Assembly: GCA_023897205.1 (NCBI GenBank)
Contig: JAHWDD010000002.1
Coordinates: forward strand, 558,001 to 622,000
Origin: Exophiala sp. HKRS030
Lineage: Eukaryota; Ascomycota; Eurotiomycetes; Chaetothyriales; Herpotrichiellaceae
Direction: 5' to 3'
Length of the DNA stretch: 64,000 nt
The notes below the pieces were generated by a model, which searched no databases, was not told the origin of the DNA, and saw only the letters and a list, made by a program, of their open reading frames with translations. Below are positions 1 to 9,403 of this stretch, one piece after another (position 1 is the stretch's first letter; each line of letters opens with the position of its first letter). The position numbers and the translations under genes were made by a program.

Positions 1-801
1 GCGACGATCGACAAGACTCGAGCCCGCGCGTGCCAGGAGGCCGCGGAAAAGGCGGCCACTTTCATCCGCAAGGAAATGTACGACGAATCTACAGGCCGAC
101 TGTCTCGCACGCCGGATTCTAACAAGACGGCGGCGACGGCGGCGTTCGTGGACGATTATGCCTACATGATCCTTGGTCTGCTGGCGTTGTACGACTTGAC
201 TCTCGCACAACCGTACCTGGACTGGTCCGTCCAACTACAAAATTACGTCGATGGACACTTTGCCTCCGCCACGGGAGGTTACTTTCAGGCCGAAGCTTCC
301 TCGGAGCAGATCATCAGACTGAAACCTGGTACGGACAACTCTCTCCCTTCGCCCAACGGGATCATATGCACCAATCTACTTTACCTGGCGTCGTATTGCC
401 AGGGTGCCTCGTCCCCCCCGGACGGACCTAACAACAACAACAACAACAACTATCAAGCCAAGGCAAAGGCCGTACTGGACGCCTTCGCCGTCGAGATCAT
501 CCAACACCCGTTCCTGTTCGTCAATCTGCTCGCTTGCGTGGTCATGGAACAAGTCGGTGCCAAGACACTCATCGCCCCCATGACCACCCGGGACAGTCAA
601 CTGCGTCGTCTGAAAGGTTGGGGCCGGACCGTGGTCAAGGGTCTCGTGCCGGAGGTCATGATCTGTACGAGGGAGGGTGTCTGTCGACCTCTGAAGCAAA
701 GTGATTTGGAAGATGTGGATGATGGTGACGATGCCGCCGCCGCCGACGAAGGAGGTGTCGTCGGTGCTTCGGTGGAAGGAACGTCGTCGAAACCTTCGTA
801 G
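1..801 (+). CDS. SSP411/SPATA20 (YyaL)-like protein, 3' part
   Basis: The frame is open from base 1, so the gene is cut by the window edge and only its last 266 residues are present. They look like the C-terminal part of the SSP411/YyaL family: a thioredoxin-like DUF255 domain (outside the window) followed by a six-hairpin glycosidase-type helical barrel. Family-like stretches are 'AFVDDYAYMILGLLALYD', a gly-rich 'TGGYF' segment, 'PSPNG', and near the end 'CTREGVCRPL', matching the usual terminal Cys-x5-Cys segment. A run of seven Asn (about bases 430-450) interrupts the domain and looks like a codon-repeat insertion. The tail is acidic and Ala-rich, ending in TAG. The biochemical role of the family is unsettled, so none is assigned. 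Confidence 0.75.
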   Translation, partial: ATIDKTRARACQEAAEKAATFIRKEMYDESTGRLSRTPDSNKTAATAAFVDDYAYMILGLLALYDLTLAQPYLDWSVQLQNYVDGHFASATGGYFQAEASSEQIIRLKPGTDNSLPSPNGIICTNLLYLASYCQGASSPPDGPNNNNNNNYQAKAKAVLDAFAVEIIQHPFLFVNLLACVVMEQVGAKTLIAPMTTRDSQLRRLKGWGRTVVKGLVPEVMICTREGVCRPLKQSDLEDVDDGDDAAAADEGGVVGASVEGTSSKPS

Positions 802-1717
802 TGGTGATGATGATTATGATGATGATCAATGATGGTGCTTCTCATCATGCCCCATGGGTAGTTGGTTTTATCGGGGACACTTTGTAACAATCCGCTACGG
901 GAATCAATTCCTCAACATGGGAATCTTTTCAGAAACCGGCTTACACTTTGGTATGGATCATTTTACAGCAGGGCGGGGAGGCGTACAGATTGATTAGGCA
1001 GGTAGCTATTTATGTACCCAGGTATGTTACAGGCGTTGGGGTGTCTTCTGTTGTATGGATCGAGGAAGGGTTAATGGGATATGATTGCATCTTTTTTTTA
1101 AATCCCTTTGTTTCTTCTTTTCTTAGTTGTCTTTGATACGTCATGGCGGGAGTCGTCTGTCGGAAGAGGGCGTCTCCGTTCGTGTGGAACAACTTTGATA
1201 TGTCGCTGTTCTAGTTTTATATGTCTATATTCATCATTTATTCTTAGCATTGGGTCATGTCGTGCACAACCGGGCGATCGCACGGTCTCCTTCTCGAATT
1301 GAAGACAGAAGATATTGCGCTCTCGGTACATGGGATGGGATGGGGGAATATGTCGATCTGGTGCGGCCAAAGGGTAGACAGGTCCGCTGGCCGTGATGTC
1401 TATTGCATAGGCGGCGAAGGCGGCGAAAAGGTGCGTGACGGCGGGGATGTTTTCGGCTACGGGGTCCGGTGTTGGTGTCTCTGGATTTGTGAATGATCCG
1501 TCGGAAGGAATATGATGACCATCCAGAACGGCACCAATGAACCGAGGACACCCTCAGTCGTTCCACGTTTGTTGAAGTGTGGCCATTCGTCTCTCGCAGA
1601 AGATGCGAGACTTTGTCGTTCCACCCTTTGCCAATCATAGCTCTAGAGATTACCGTAGAGTCCTCGTCGAGGCAAAGACACTCGCAGTATTATCAAGATT
1701 TGGTACAATAGTCTTGA
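802..1717. other. gene-free stretch, possible unplaced 3' exon
   Basis: Just after the first gene comes a GAT/ATG-rich simple tract (about 805-830). On the minus strand, 1101-1555 is open for about 150 codons and contains protein-like segments such as 'HLFAAFAAYAIDITASGPVYP'. Another minus frame runs from a TCTCTAG acceptor near 1645 to a TAG near 1450. Either could be a 3' exon of the unrecognised gene upstream at 1718-2368, but I could not settle the splicing. Confidence 0.3.
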
Positions 1718-2368
1718 TCACGGTACACCGTCGAGTCTCGATGGTCCAGGAAGCGCCAGACCACCGATACGCAACCAGTTCAAACCCCATGTCATTGCGA
1801 GTTCTTCGAGACAAGTTTCCAGGTTATATCTAACGTCTGTCGAGTGATCGGTATCTATCATGACGGGTCTCATGTCTGAACGATAAACTCTGACGTAGTA
1901 AAACTCGAGTAGGCTCCGAACCGTATCAGCTAAATAAAAAGAGAACAATGTGTCAAAAAGAGTAAATAGATCAGCGGTTGCAAGTCGTAATATCTTACGA
2001 TGAAACTGAAGTTGTTTGAATTCCAAGACGGTCCTCGGAAAATCAGGATGAACCTCCCACGACTCCTCGTGGCGGGGGAGCATGGTCGGGTCTTTGTCGT
2101 CGATGGCCTTCGCTCCTTTTCTTCCCAGGAGTCGTTTACGTTCGGCGTCGACCAGCCGTTTCGATTCGGGGGTCAGGGAGGAGATTGGTGCTATGGCGTG
2201 ATGTGGTCGCCAGACGAGCGAGTTTTTAGATTTCGCTTCGTGGTTCTTCAGTCTCTCCTCGAGTACGGCGAGGCGAAAGCCAAGTCCGAGCGTGGAGCGG
2301 GTGCCTTCTCGTGACAGAAGCTCATTTTGTACCACCTGGAAGATGTTGAGGCCCAGGTCGACGTTCAT
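1718..2368 (-). CDS. unrecognised protein, two exons, 3' end uncertain
   Basis: I do not recognise this protein. The frame is open from the ATG at 2368 to a stop at 1718. It contains a well-formed 69-bp intron at 1930-1998 (GTAAGA donor, GCTGAT branch, TTTATTTAG acceptor). Its length is a multiple of three, so both forms stay open; splicing gives complement(1718..1929,1999..2368), 193 residues. Removing it excises an odd Leu/Phe-rich segment and joins a charged N-terminal half (Lys/Arg-rich around 80-100) to a more hydrophobic C-terminal half. No signal peptide or known motif is visible. The true 3' end may lie further downstream (towards 1450 or 1100) through another intron, because protein-like minus frames continue there. 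Confidence 0.45.
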   Translation of the reverse strand: MNVDLGLNIFQVVQNELLSREGTRSTLGLGFRLAVLEERLKNHEAKSKNSLVWRPHHAIAPISSLTPESKRLVDAERKRLLGRKGAKAIDDKDPTMLPRHEESWEVHPDFPRTVLEFKQLQFHRKILRLATADLFTLFDTLFSFYLADTVRSLLEFYYVRVYRSDMRPVMIDTDHSTDVRYNLETCLEELAMTWGLNWLRIGGLALPGPSRLDGVP

Positions 2369-2888
2369 TATCTGTTTCGACCATGTTGTTGAAGAAGGTC
2401 ACAGTCACAAGAGAGAAAGAGAGATAGGACAAGACAACAAGTACAGTAAATGTGCGAGGGATTGAGAAAACGCCCAAAAGACTTGTCTTGCGTCACTGTG
2501 CATTTTGAGGGTTTGTTGGTGCAAGGCGAAGCGGGTGCTACGGGATGTTCAGCTGCTTAGAGGGGGCTTACCCTCGCTCCGACGTCTGTAGAAAGGAGAC
2601 CAGCGACGTTCAATTAGTAGGGTCAACTGCTATGACTTGGATGAACTGGACGTCAGAGTGCATCGTCCGGGGATCTTACGAATCAATGATGGACCTTAGA
2701 TAGTCCCGCGTAGCAATAGACAGATCTGCAAGGGTACAAGCCCCTATCACGATACATACTCTCTGCAACCACCATTGCTATGGACCAATGACTTGGTTCC
2801 AATCAGACAATCACTCGACATGTGGTCCGGTGAACATGTGTAAAGTAAGAAGTTGAATCCGTCGTGTCAATATCTTCTGGCCTTTCTC
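2369..2888. other. intergenic, 520 bp
   Basis: Lies between the start of the unrecognised minus-strand gene (its promoter side) and the stop of maleylacetoacetate isomerase. I see no gene, RNA or repeat in it. Confidence 0.5.
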
Positions 2889-3581
2889 CTACTCCTTCCC
2901 CTTGAGCTCATCGGGAGTGTCATCCTGACAGTTCCATCTCCCCTTTTGAAAAGCTTCAATGACCTTGAGGTTCTCCCAAACCTTCCAGGTCTGAGGAAAT
3001 TCAGTCTTGACGTCGACACCAAATCTCAATGCGTTATCGATGGCAGGTGTCAGTGCACAATCCGCCATGGACACTTCGTCACCAACGCTATATTTTCCAG
3101 AGTACTGCTTGAGCAACTCTTCATAGGCTCGCAACCCCAGACTCATGAAATGCCGTTGCCAATCCTTTGCTTCCACATCCAGGGGCTTGATAAAGTTCAA
3201 AACTCTGAGATTCGTGACTGGTTGAATGTCACAAGCTATAATGTCGAATAACTCACGCACCCTGGCTCGACCGACTGGGTCATCTGGAGGAGGGAGTAAT
3301 CGAGGTAAGTCAGGTCTTGCCTCCTCAAAGTACTCCAGGATCGCTGGCGATTGTCGTATAGTAGCAGCGGTCTTGCCTGACTTGACGTCGGTTACAATGA
3401 GTGTCGGTACAGATGCGCTAGGGTTGTGGGTCTTGTACTCCCTCGTGAGTTGCTCGCCTTTCACAAGGTGGATGAACTTATAATCGAGCGAAATGCCCTT
3501 AAGCAAAGCAGCAATTCGAATGCGTGCTGAGCAAGAGGACCGAAAATACGTGTACAAGGTATATTGGTATTGTTCAGCCAT
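2889..3581 (-). CDS. maiA: maleylacetoacetate isomerase (zeta-class GST)
   Basis: A 230-residue, intronless zeta-class glutathione transferase. It should isomerise maleylacetoacetate to fumarylacetoacetate with glutathione, in the cytosolic Phe/Tyr (homogentisate) pathway. The N-terminal thioredoxin-fold domain carries 'YFRSSCSARIRIAALLKGI' with the family Ser-Ser-Cys at residues 15-17, then 'SVPTL' and 'QSPAILEYFEE' (glutathione site). The all-helical C-terminal domain contains 'SVGDEVSMADCALTPA', the usual zeta-class end. I chose the ATG at 3581 because the family starts just before the first beta strand. The frame is open for 36 more codons upstream, but that extension has no family character. 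The other homogentisate-pathway genes are not adjacent. Length matches the family. Confidence 0.9.
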   Translation of the reverse strand: MAEQYQYTLYTYFRSSCSARIRIAALLKGISLDYKFIHLVKGEQLTREYKTHNPSASVPTLIVTDVKSGKTAATIRQSPAILEYFEEARPDLPRLLPPPDDPVGRARVRELFDIIACDIQPVTNLRVLNFIKPLDVEAKDWQRHFMSLGLRAYEELLKQYSGKYSVGDEVSMADCALTPAIDNALRFGVDVKTEFPQTWKVWENLKVIEAFQKGRWNCQDDTPDELKGKE

Positions 3582-4221
3582 GGTCGACGTTGGTTGAATG
3601 TTTCCTCTCGGCTGGTTGTTCCTGGCAGAGATAATCGAATAGACAAAAGAGTAAAGTAGACGACGCCCACCTCGATAGTATTGAGACAATCTTTGAATGC
3701 CGATGTGACTCGGTTTCTACCTACCTGAGTATATATAAGGGATCTTGCAGTTGCTTTTTGGCCATAACACGGAATGGCCTCCGCATATTCGCGGGGAATT
3801 CAATACAGGCGATTCCGCATCGGCTCGGGGACTCGACTCCCTGCAGTAGCCGTCCAGGATGATCGTAGGGTTATTCAGCCTGGGTCCCGTAGACTCGCTT
3901 CAAACAATCTCGATGACATGTATCGCCGTCCATACCAAGCTGAGTTATCATGACTGTGAGTTTGATACTGTTAGACACCCGACGTCGAGCTCTCCTCCTT
4001 CCGGTAAAACTACGGCATTGCAGACTGCGGGGGAAGATGGCCGCAGCGTCAATGTCAGTCCGATATACGGAAAGTCGTCGTAATGATTCTTTCTTCTCTT
4101 GACTGCGCTGTACAGACGGGGGTGGCATCTTTGCACGTCAATGGTCTTTCCCATTTGTTCTAATCGTCTCCTGTTCCTTGCATCCGCATTTTGCTCATCA
4201 AGTTAAAGGGGTAGAAGAATC
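3582..4221. other. divergent promoter region
   Basis: 640 bp shared by the isomerase (minus) and the Ca3427-like gene (plus). Apart from the TATA-like run at 3730 I see no clear element; the small open frames at 3859-4154 have no protein character. Confidence 0.5.
3730..3738 (-). promoter_or_regulatory. TATA-like box upstream of maleylacetoacetate isomerase
   Basis: TTATATATA read on the minus strand, about 150 bp upstream of the isomerase ATG. The position is plausible for a fungal core promoter, but a run of this kind also arises by chance. Confidence 0.3.
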
Positions 4222-5184
4222 ATGGCGCCTTCAGAAGTTCGCATCGGGTACGTGCCGGAGCACTACCTCCTCCCATTGCACCTCTGCACAAAACACAATC
4301 TATTTCCCTCTTCGATAAAAACCACATTGGTTCCGTTCCCCTCTGGCACCGGACACATGATCACTTCCCTACGTTCAAACGAGATCGATCTTGCGATTGG
4401 CTTGACAGAAGGCTGGGTTGCAGGCCTGTTGAATGCGGACAACTACAACAAGGCTGGGACAGAAAAAGGTTACTCAATAGTCGGATCATGGGTGGCGACA
4501 CCACTGAGATGGGCAATCGTTACTGGTCGGAATCGAAACGACATCAATTCTGTTGACGATCTCAAGCAGCACCGCCGTGTCGGAGTCAGCAGAATGGGGA
4601 GTGGTAGTCATGTTATGGCATTTGTGCTGGCCCAGCAGGAAGGCTGGCTTCATCAAACAAAAGACCAAAAGTCGGAAGGGCTCTCGATTGTCCCACTAGG
4701 CCCTTTCAAAGATCTACGCGATGGAGTCACCAACGCCACCGCTGACTTCTTCATGTGGGAGCACTTCACGACCAAGCCATACTTTCACGGAGAGAGTACA
4801 CCACTGAAAAAGATTGGAGAAATCTACACACCCTGGCCAAGCTGGCATATTGCTGCGTCGAGATCAACTTTTCCGGATCAGGAGTCAGACGATACGTTGA
4901 AGCAAATATTCCAAGCCTTTGACGAAGGCGTGAAGAGTTTCAACACTGACACCGACGCTGCTATAAAAATGCTAGGCACAGGTGAGGCGCAGTGCCATTA
5001 TTCCGAAGAAGACGGCCGAGAGTGGCTGAAGGACGTCAAGTTTGTGGGAAGCACGAGAGGAGTCGACCCGACTGTCATGAGTGGTGTGGTTGACGTTCTG
5101 AAGACTGCCAATGTAATCGGTACTGATGTTGCTATCAAGCCTGGCGATGGAGTCGTGGGAATATCCAGGCAAGGAACGGAGTAG
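4222..5184 (+). CDS. Ca3427-like periplasmic-binding-fold protein
   Basis: Intronless, 320 residues, no signal peptide. The start 'RIGYVPEHYLLPLHL' and the later 'VPFPSGTGHMITSLRSNEIDLAIGLTEGWV' region are the two halves of the first lobe of a type II periplasmic-binding fold of the SsuA/NrtA/THI5 sort. They most resemble the fungal family typified by Candida albicans Ca3427, which has this fold but no settled function and has been compared with the thiamine-pyrimidine enzyme Thi5. The cluster of His and Cys expected for Thi5 is not evident, so I do not call it a thiamine enzyme. The lack of a secretion signal implies an intracellular ligand-binding or enzymatic role. It diverges from the isomerase gene. 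Confidence 0.7.
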   Translation: MAPSEVRIGYVPEHYLLPLHLCTKHNLFPSSIKTTLVPFPSGTGHMITSLRSNEIDLAIGLTEGWVAGLLNADNYNKAGTEKGYSIVGSWVATPLRWAIVTGRNRNDINSVDDLKQHRRVGVSRMGSGSHVMAFVLAQQEGWLHQTKDQKSEGLSIVPLGPFKDLRDGVTNATADFFMWEHFTTKPYFHGESTPLKKIGEIYTPWPSWHIAASRSTFPDQESDDTLKQIFQAFDEGVKSFNTDTDAAIKMLGTGEAQCHYSEEDGREWLKDVKFVGSTRGVDPTVMSGVVDVLKTANVIGTDVAIKPGDGVVGISRQGTE

Positions 5185-6186
5185 ACTAGGCATTCCAAGA
5201 CCGTTGAGCTCCTATTGATGGAGATTTTCCATTCTTCGTCTGCCGAAGACAGATAACCTACAATCTTTCTCGTCAAAGCAATTCACGCAGCTACCAGTCT
5301 GAGCCGCAGGAGTTATGCATGGTAATCGGGGTTTGCTGTCTGCTCGATGACAAGGGAATGCCCATGTCCGAGAGTACATCAGGAGATGGGTTTTGAAGAC
5401 GTGTATCCAATCTACGATTATTTATAATGCTCCAGATCCTGGTTCCCAAGACTACAATTTCGTATTCTGGTTGTAGCTGTGAGAATGCTAAGTCCCGTTA
5501 GTCAGCATTGATTCCAGGTCGAGACTAGTGTGCGCGAGAGCCCAATGGTGTCCCCTGCACCAAATCTTGATAGCTTCGGGGTCTTGTTTGGGGTTGTAAG
5601 TAGGTGCCTCACTAGGCGTCACTAGGGTGAGCCAGGTGCTCCGTAGGCCTCGTCAAAATATTTCTAGGCACAAAAGTCTCTCGCTTCGGGCTTGCGAAGC
5701 TGGAGGCTTTAACTAAAAACAGCGTAGCCGGTGTCCGACTTGCTTACAGCCCTCAATGCCTCAGCCGCCCGTATTTCCTCGGTCAGTTACGGGTGGGAAA
5801 TTTTTACACCCTGTACGTGTAAATCCACCACGGCTTCACTCGTCTCATTTTTCGCTCAGTCAGTGAGACCAGCCAGAACCTCCTACCGAAAACCACGATC
5901 GCGTCGGTGATAGTGTGTTTAACATCAAGATTGAAATTCCCAAAAATATCAACATACAAACCACAATCAGCAACGGTTCAATTGATGCGAACTTGATCTC
6001 TGCCTTTGAGCTGGGCCAATTCTCCGCCACTGTGAAACTCCCTCTCGCCTCTTACATGGTCAGACGCATAATCTCTTCGCTCCATCGACACGCGGACAAG
6101 ATGACATGGTGATGCTGGAATCAACTCCCCGATAAAGGCACTACTGGTTTGCCTATTTCGACTTGCCACTTGTTTGCTCTACAGAC
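5185..6186. other. intergenic, 1.0 kb
   Basis: Upstream region of the transcription-factor-domain gene at 6187. I looked on the plus strand for an exon encoding a CX2CX6C zinc-cluster start and found none. Two short repeats of CACTAGG-type sequence occur around 5608-5628. No gene is supported. Confidence 0.45.
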
Positions 6187-8628
6187 ATGACTCCGAGTAA
6201 CAGCAATCCCTCTCCCAGTGTTGGCCAACCGACCCCTCCAGCAGTTCCTTCGACAACCACCGCCACCACAGCCACCAATGACTCGGATAGTGACAACACC
6301 CCCGAAGAGAGACCGCCTCATACTTCTGAGATTGGCACGCTCAAGAAGCTTCCGAATCATGGCACGGCCTGGCTAGGTAGCTCCTCCGGTGTGTACTTTG
6401 TCAATACTGTCCGTCGGGCTTTCTCTGCTGCCTTCGGCGCCTCGAACCTCGCCGGTCCAAATGCTGTTCCCGCCAGCGAAGACATCCTCACTGGCGAAGA
6501 TGCCGAAGGGCGCTCATATAATGGCCCTCTGCATGAAGGTCCTTGTGAGACCGACTCTTTACCTCAAGTACTAACCTCTGCTCTCGGCAAACCACCTGAA
6601 AGGAAGATTGCTTTTCAACTGGTCACCTCCTTTTTCACCGTGTGGCACCCGCTGTTTCCCTTCCTCCACGGTCCCACCTTTCTGAAAGACATGGAAGCGA
6701 TATATCTCAATCAAAGGCGACATGCAAAAGCGACCAGGGAGCACCCATCCCCTACCGACCTGAGGAAACTGATCACCTTTCAACTCGTCATCAACATAGC
6801 GTCACTGGATAGAAGTGACATTCTTTTGCCAATGGAATCCCGCATAAAGTCAAATGCTGATGTGAGTCGAGTGGCTGGTTGCCTTGCTCTATCTCACGAC
6901 ATTACGAACATCCAAGCAATCCTCGCAGCCGAGCTCTATTTAGCAGCAACATTGGCAATTCGTCAGGCTAGCACTGTAGCAGGCATCGTGGTCAAGCTCA
7001 TATACCATGCCGGTCTCCATCGGTGTCCTCTGAGATATGCGCAGCTGTCTGCGGACGATTGCGAAATCCGAAAACGAATCTTCTGGTCTGCATATGCGCT
7101 GGACCGACATTGCAATCTAAGTTTAGGCGACCCCAATGTGATCCAGGACGACGATATTGATGTCTGTTTGTCCGGCCCCGAATTACATAAAGCTGTGTGG
7201 CGACCGATGATGCCGCAAGATGGCGATGAAACAATGGCCATGCCGCCGCCCAGACCACTCTCTGATGAATCTCGCAACGCTCAACAAGACAAGGAAGGGC
7301 CGGAAGCAAGAGAGAAGCGACTGCGGGAAGCAGCTTTGACCGCATACGTTCAATGGGGAAAGTTGACAGGCCAAATTATTGAAGTATTTCATAAAAGTAT
7401 CAATCACCGTTTCCCAAAGCATGAACAGATATTGCGCCTGACCAGCGATATCGAGACTTGGTGGAACGATTTACCAGCATTCTTGACTGGTGAAGCCGAT
7501 CCAGGCCAGCATCACGATGTCCCCGACACCAGCAGCACCCATAAGTCTTCGTCGGCTGACGCCTCGTTTCTCCCTCCTCAACAACACCTTTCTAGCTTCT
7601 TCAAAATCCTTTATCATCGACTCCTCCTTCTCGTCAATCGTCCAAGGTTATCTCTTGATCAGTCAACCCCCGAATTCCAACATGGTTTGCAGGTCTGCAT
7701 TCGGGCCTCCCGTGGTATCGTCGCCGGCCTGAAGTCGCATCGAAGTCACGGACAATCGATGTTCTTACCTGGCCTTCTGTCCGCCGTGTGGATGTCGGGA
7801 CTGATCATCGCCTTCGCTTGCCAACTGGGCAAGTACGCGAAAGCGAGGGCACTGTCCGATATTCAAACATGCCTCAGCATCCTCGATAGCATGAATACGA
7901 GATGGTACACGGTTCAGAATTGCCACAAGGTTTTGAACCTGCTCATGATCAACATACAGTCACGAAAGGCCAGCGTCAACGGTTTCCTGACTGTCCCCAA
8001 ACCCGACCAGTCGCCACAAAACATGCCGAATGATTTTGAGCAAGCCCAGCCTCCGCGGAAACGCCAGCGCACCGGTGACGACCTACCTAGCCCTCGGAAA
8101 TCATCCATGACAGAATCCGCCACACCTTCGCCTCACCAACAGCAATCCTCCTCTGGGCCCACGACGGGTCTGTCACGATTGAAGAACCAGGCATCTTCGA
8201 CCCAAGGCAGCACACCCGGCAACTGGCCCCCGTCACTCGGTTACGATTCCACGAATCCCTCCGCGCTCACCAACCCCGCCGGCTCGATGCCGAACTTTGA
8301 CTTTTCCAATTGGGACCGTGGCCAGCCCACGACGCAACCACAGATCAACCCCGGTCTAGGCAGCGCGATTTATGCCACCCCTCAGGATCTGGCGTTCGCC
8401 CAGTCGACGATGAACATGAATCTACCGTCGAGCGGGAACGGCGCGGGTGGCATGGGCGGCGACGGCGGCAACAACAACAATGGTGGCTTGCAAGAATATT
8501 CCGACCCCATGTTCTGGGGGAACATGGATTTCAACGTCGCCGACATTTTCGGCTCGGCCACGTGGGAGAACATGACGGGTCCGTTCGCCCCTGGCGGTGG
8601 TGGCTTGAATGGAGGTTGGGAGATGTGA
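6187..8628 (+). CDS. fungal transcription-factor-domain protein lacking a visible zinc cluster
   Basis: 813 residues without introns from the ATG at 6187 (the frame opens slightly earlier but without ATG). After a Ser/Thr/Pro-rich start come 'GTAWLGSSSGVYFVNTVRR' (about 60-80) and 'LVTSFFTVWHPLFPFLHGP' (about 145-165). The conserved heart of the fungal middle-homology region (PF04082 type) follows at about 250-340: 'AELYLAATLAI', 'RKRIFWSAYALDRH', 'LGDPNVIQDDDIDVCL'. The C-terminus is low-complexity (Gln, Gly, Asn, Pro) and ends in an acidic/aromatic segment with 'DPMFWGNMDFN', as in activators. No CX2CX6C zinc cluster is present in the protein or upstream. It therefore either lacks a DNA-binding domain or has a distant, unseen first exon. 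It converges with another regulator at 9404. Confidence 0.75.
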   Translation: MTPSNSNPSPSVGQPTPPAVPSTTTATTATNDSDSDNTPEERPPHTSEIGTLKKLPNHGTAWLGSSSGVYFVNTVRRAFSAAFGASNLAGPNAVPASEDILTGEDAEGRSYNGPLHEGPCETDSLPQVLTSALGKPPERKIAFQLVTSFFTVWHPLFPFLHGPTFLKDMEAIYLNQRRHAKATREHPSPTDLRKLITFQLVINIASLDRSDILLPMESRIKSNADVSRVAGCLALSHDITNIQAILAAELYLAATLAIRQASTVAGIVVKLIYHAGLHRCPLRYAQLSADDCEIRKRIFWSAYALDRHCNLSLGDPNVIQDDDIDVCLSGPELHKAVWRPMMPQDGDETMAMPPPRPLSDESRNAQQDKEGPEAREKRLREAALTAYVQWGKLTGQIIEVFHKSINHRFPKHEQILRLTSDIETWWNDLPAFLTGEADPGQHHDVPDTSSTHKSSSADASFLPPQQHLSSFFKILYHRLLLLVNRPRLSLDQSTPEFQHGLQVCIRASRGIVAGLKSHRSHGQSMFLPGLLSAVWMSGLIIAFACQLGKYAKARALSDIQTCLSILDSMNTRWYTVQNCHKVLNLLMINIQSRKASVNGFLTVPKPDQSPQNMPNDFEQAQPPRKRQRTGDDLPSPRKSSMTESATPSPHQQQSSSGPTTGLSRLKNQASSTQGSTPGNWPPSLGYDSTNPSALTNPAGSMPNFDFSNWDRGQPTTQPQINPGLGSAIYATPQDLAFAQSTMNMNLPSSGNGAGGMGGDGGNNNNGGLQEYSDPMFWGNMDFNVADIFGSATWENMTGPFAPGGGGLNGGWEM

Positions 8629-9403
8629 AAAAGGAATGAATTATTTGGTAGGGGTCTGGTCTACCCTATCGAGACAGGGCGGGAATTTTTGCAGCGAACA
8701 TACTCGACTAGGTAGGACTTGGAAACGTCGACAGCGGAAGGGTCATGGTTTTGTTGTGCTGACCGTATGTATCATGTACGTCTGTCTGGTTCTTTCTGTC
8801 TGAGAGGACAATTGGAAATGCTGTGAGAAGCTGTACTCGTTGTGTTTACGCTCTGCCTCGGACATTTCCCCAAACTTTGATACTCTGTCACGTAATATAT
8901 GATTGAAGTAATCTAGGTAACCTTGTCACTGGAAGTTCTGACACTCATTTTTTCATCACTTCACGAGAAGGAGAAAAAAAGAAGAAGAAGAAAAAAACAA
9001 AAGGAATGAGGCACGTTATATTCCGACGTCACCCTCTGGAATAAAGTAATATTTATGAGATCAGTAAGGTAGTGTGCTTCGAGCGAGACCTCCTAGCTGC
9101 TTCGGGTGAAGGATTTGTATTCACAGAAAATTCCCGATACATCAAAACACTACACAGTACGGAGTATGACAACAACAATCCTTACCCATCATCATCTTTT
9201 GCATTCTTTTAAAGAGGGAACCGTAATTTCCTGACACGCACAAAAAAGCAAAACCTCCGTCAATTATTTTCCAGCGCAGCAGAAGAAAAAAAAAGAGTAG
9301 CAAAACCTATCCATACTCCATATTTTCTCGCCTACGTTTTCATCATCATCGTCAACATCATCAATGATATCAATATCAATATCAATATCAGCAGCATCAT
9401 CAT
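8629..9403. other. convergent intergenic region with simple repeats
   Basis: 3' flanks of two convergent regulator genes. It holds a purine tract (about 8967-9004, GAAGAAGAAAAAAA type), one copy of TACGGAGTA at 9158-9166, and CAT/ATC-rich simple sequence from 9340 onward. No gene is supported. Confidence 0.5.
9365..9391. repeat. ATCAAT-type microsatellite
   Basis: About four tandem copies of the hexamer ATCAAT within a longer ATC-rich stretch, just beyond the stop of the minus-strand regulator. Confidence 0.7.

Noticed and set aside
4222..5184. Thi5 thiamine-pyrimidine synthase
   Set aside because: Same fold, but the His/Cys-rich active-site pattern of Thi5 is not visible; kept as Ca3427-like.
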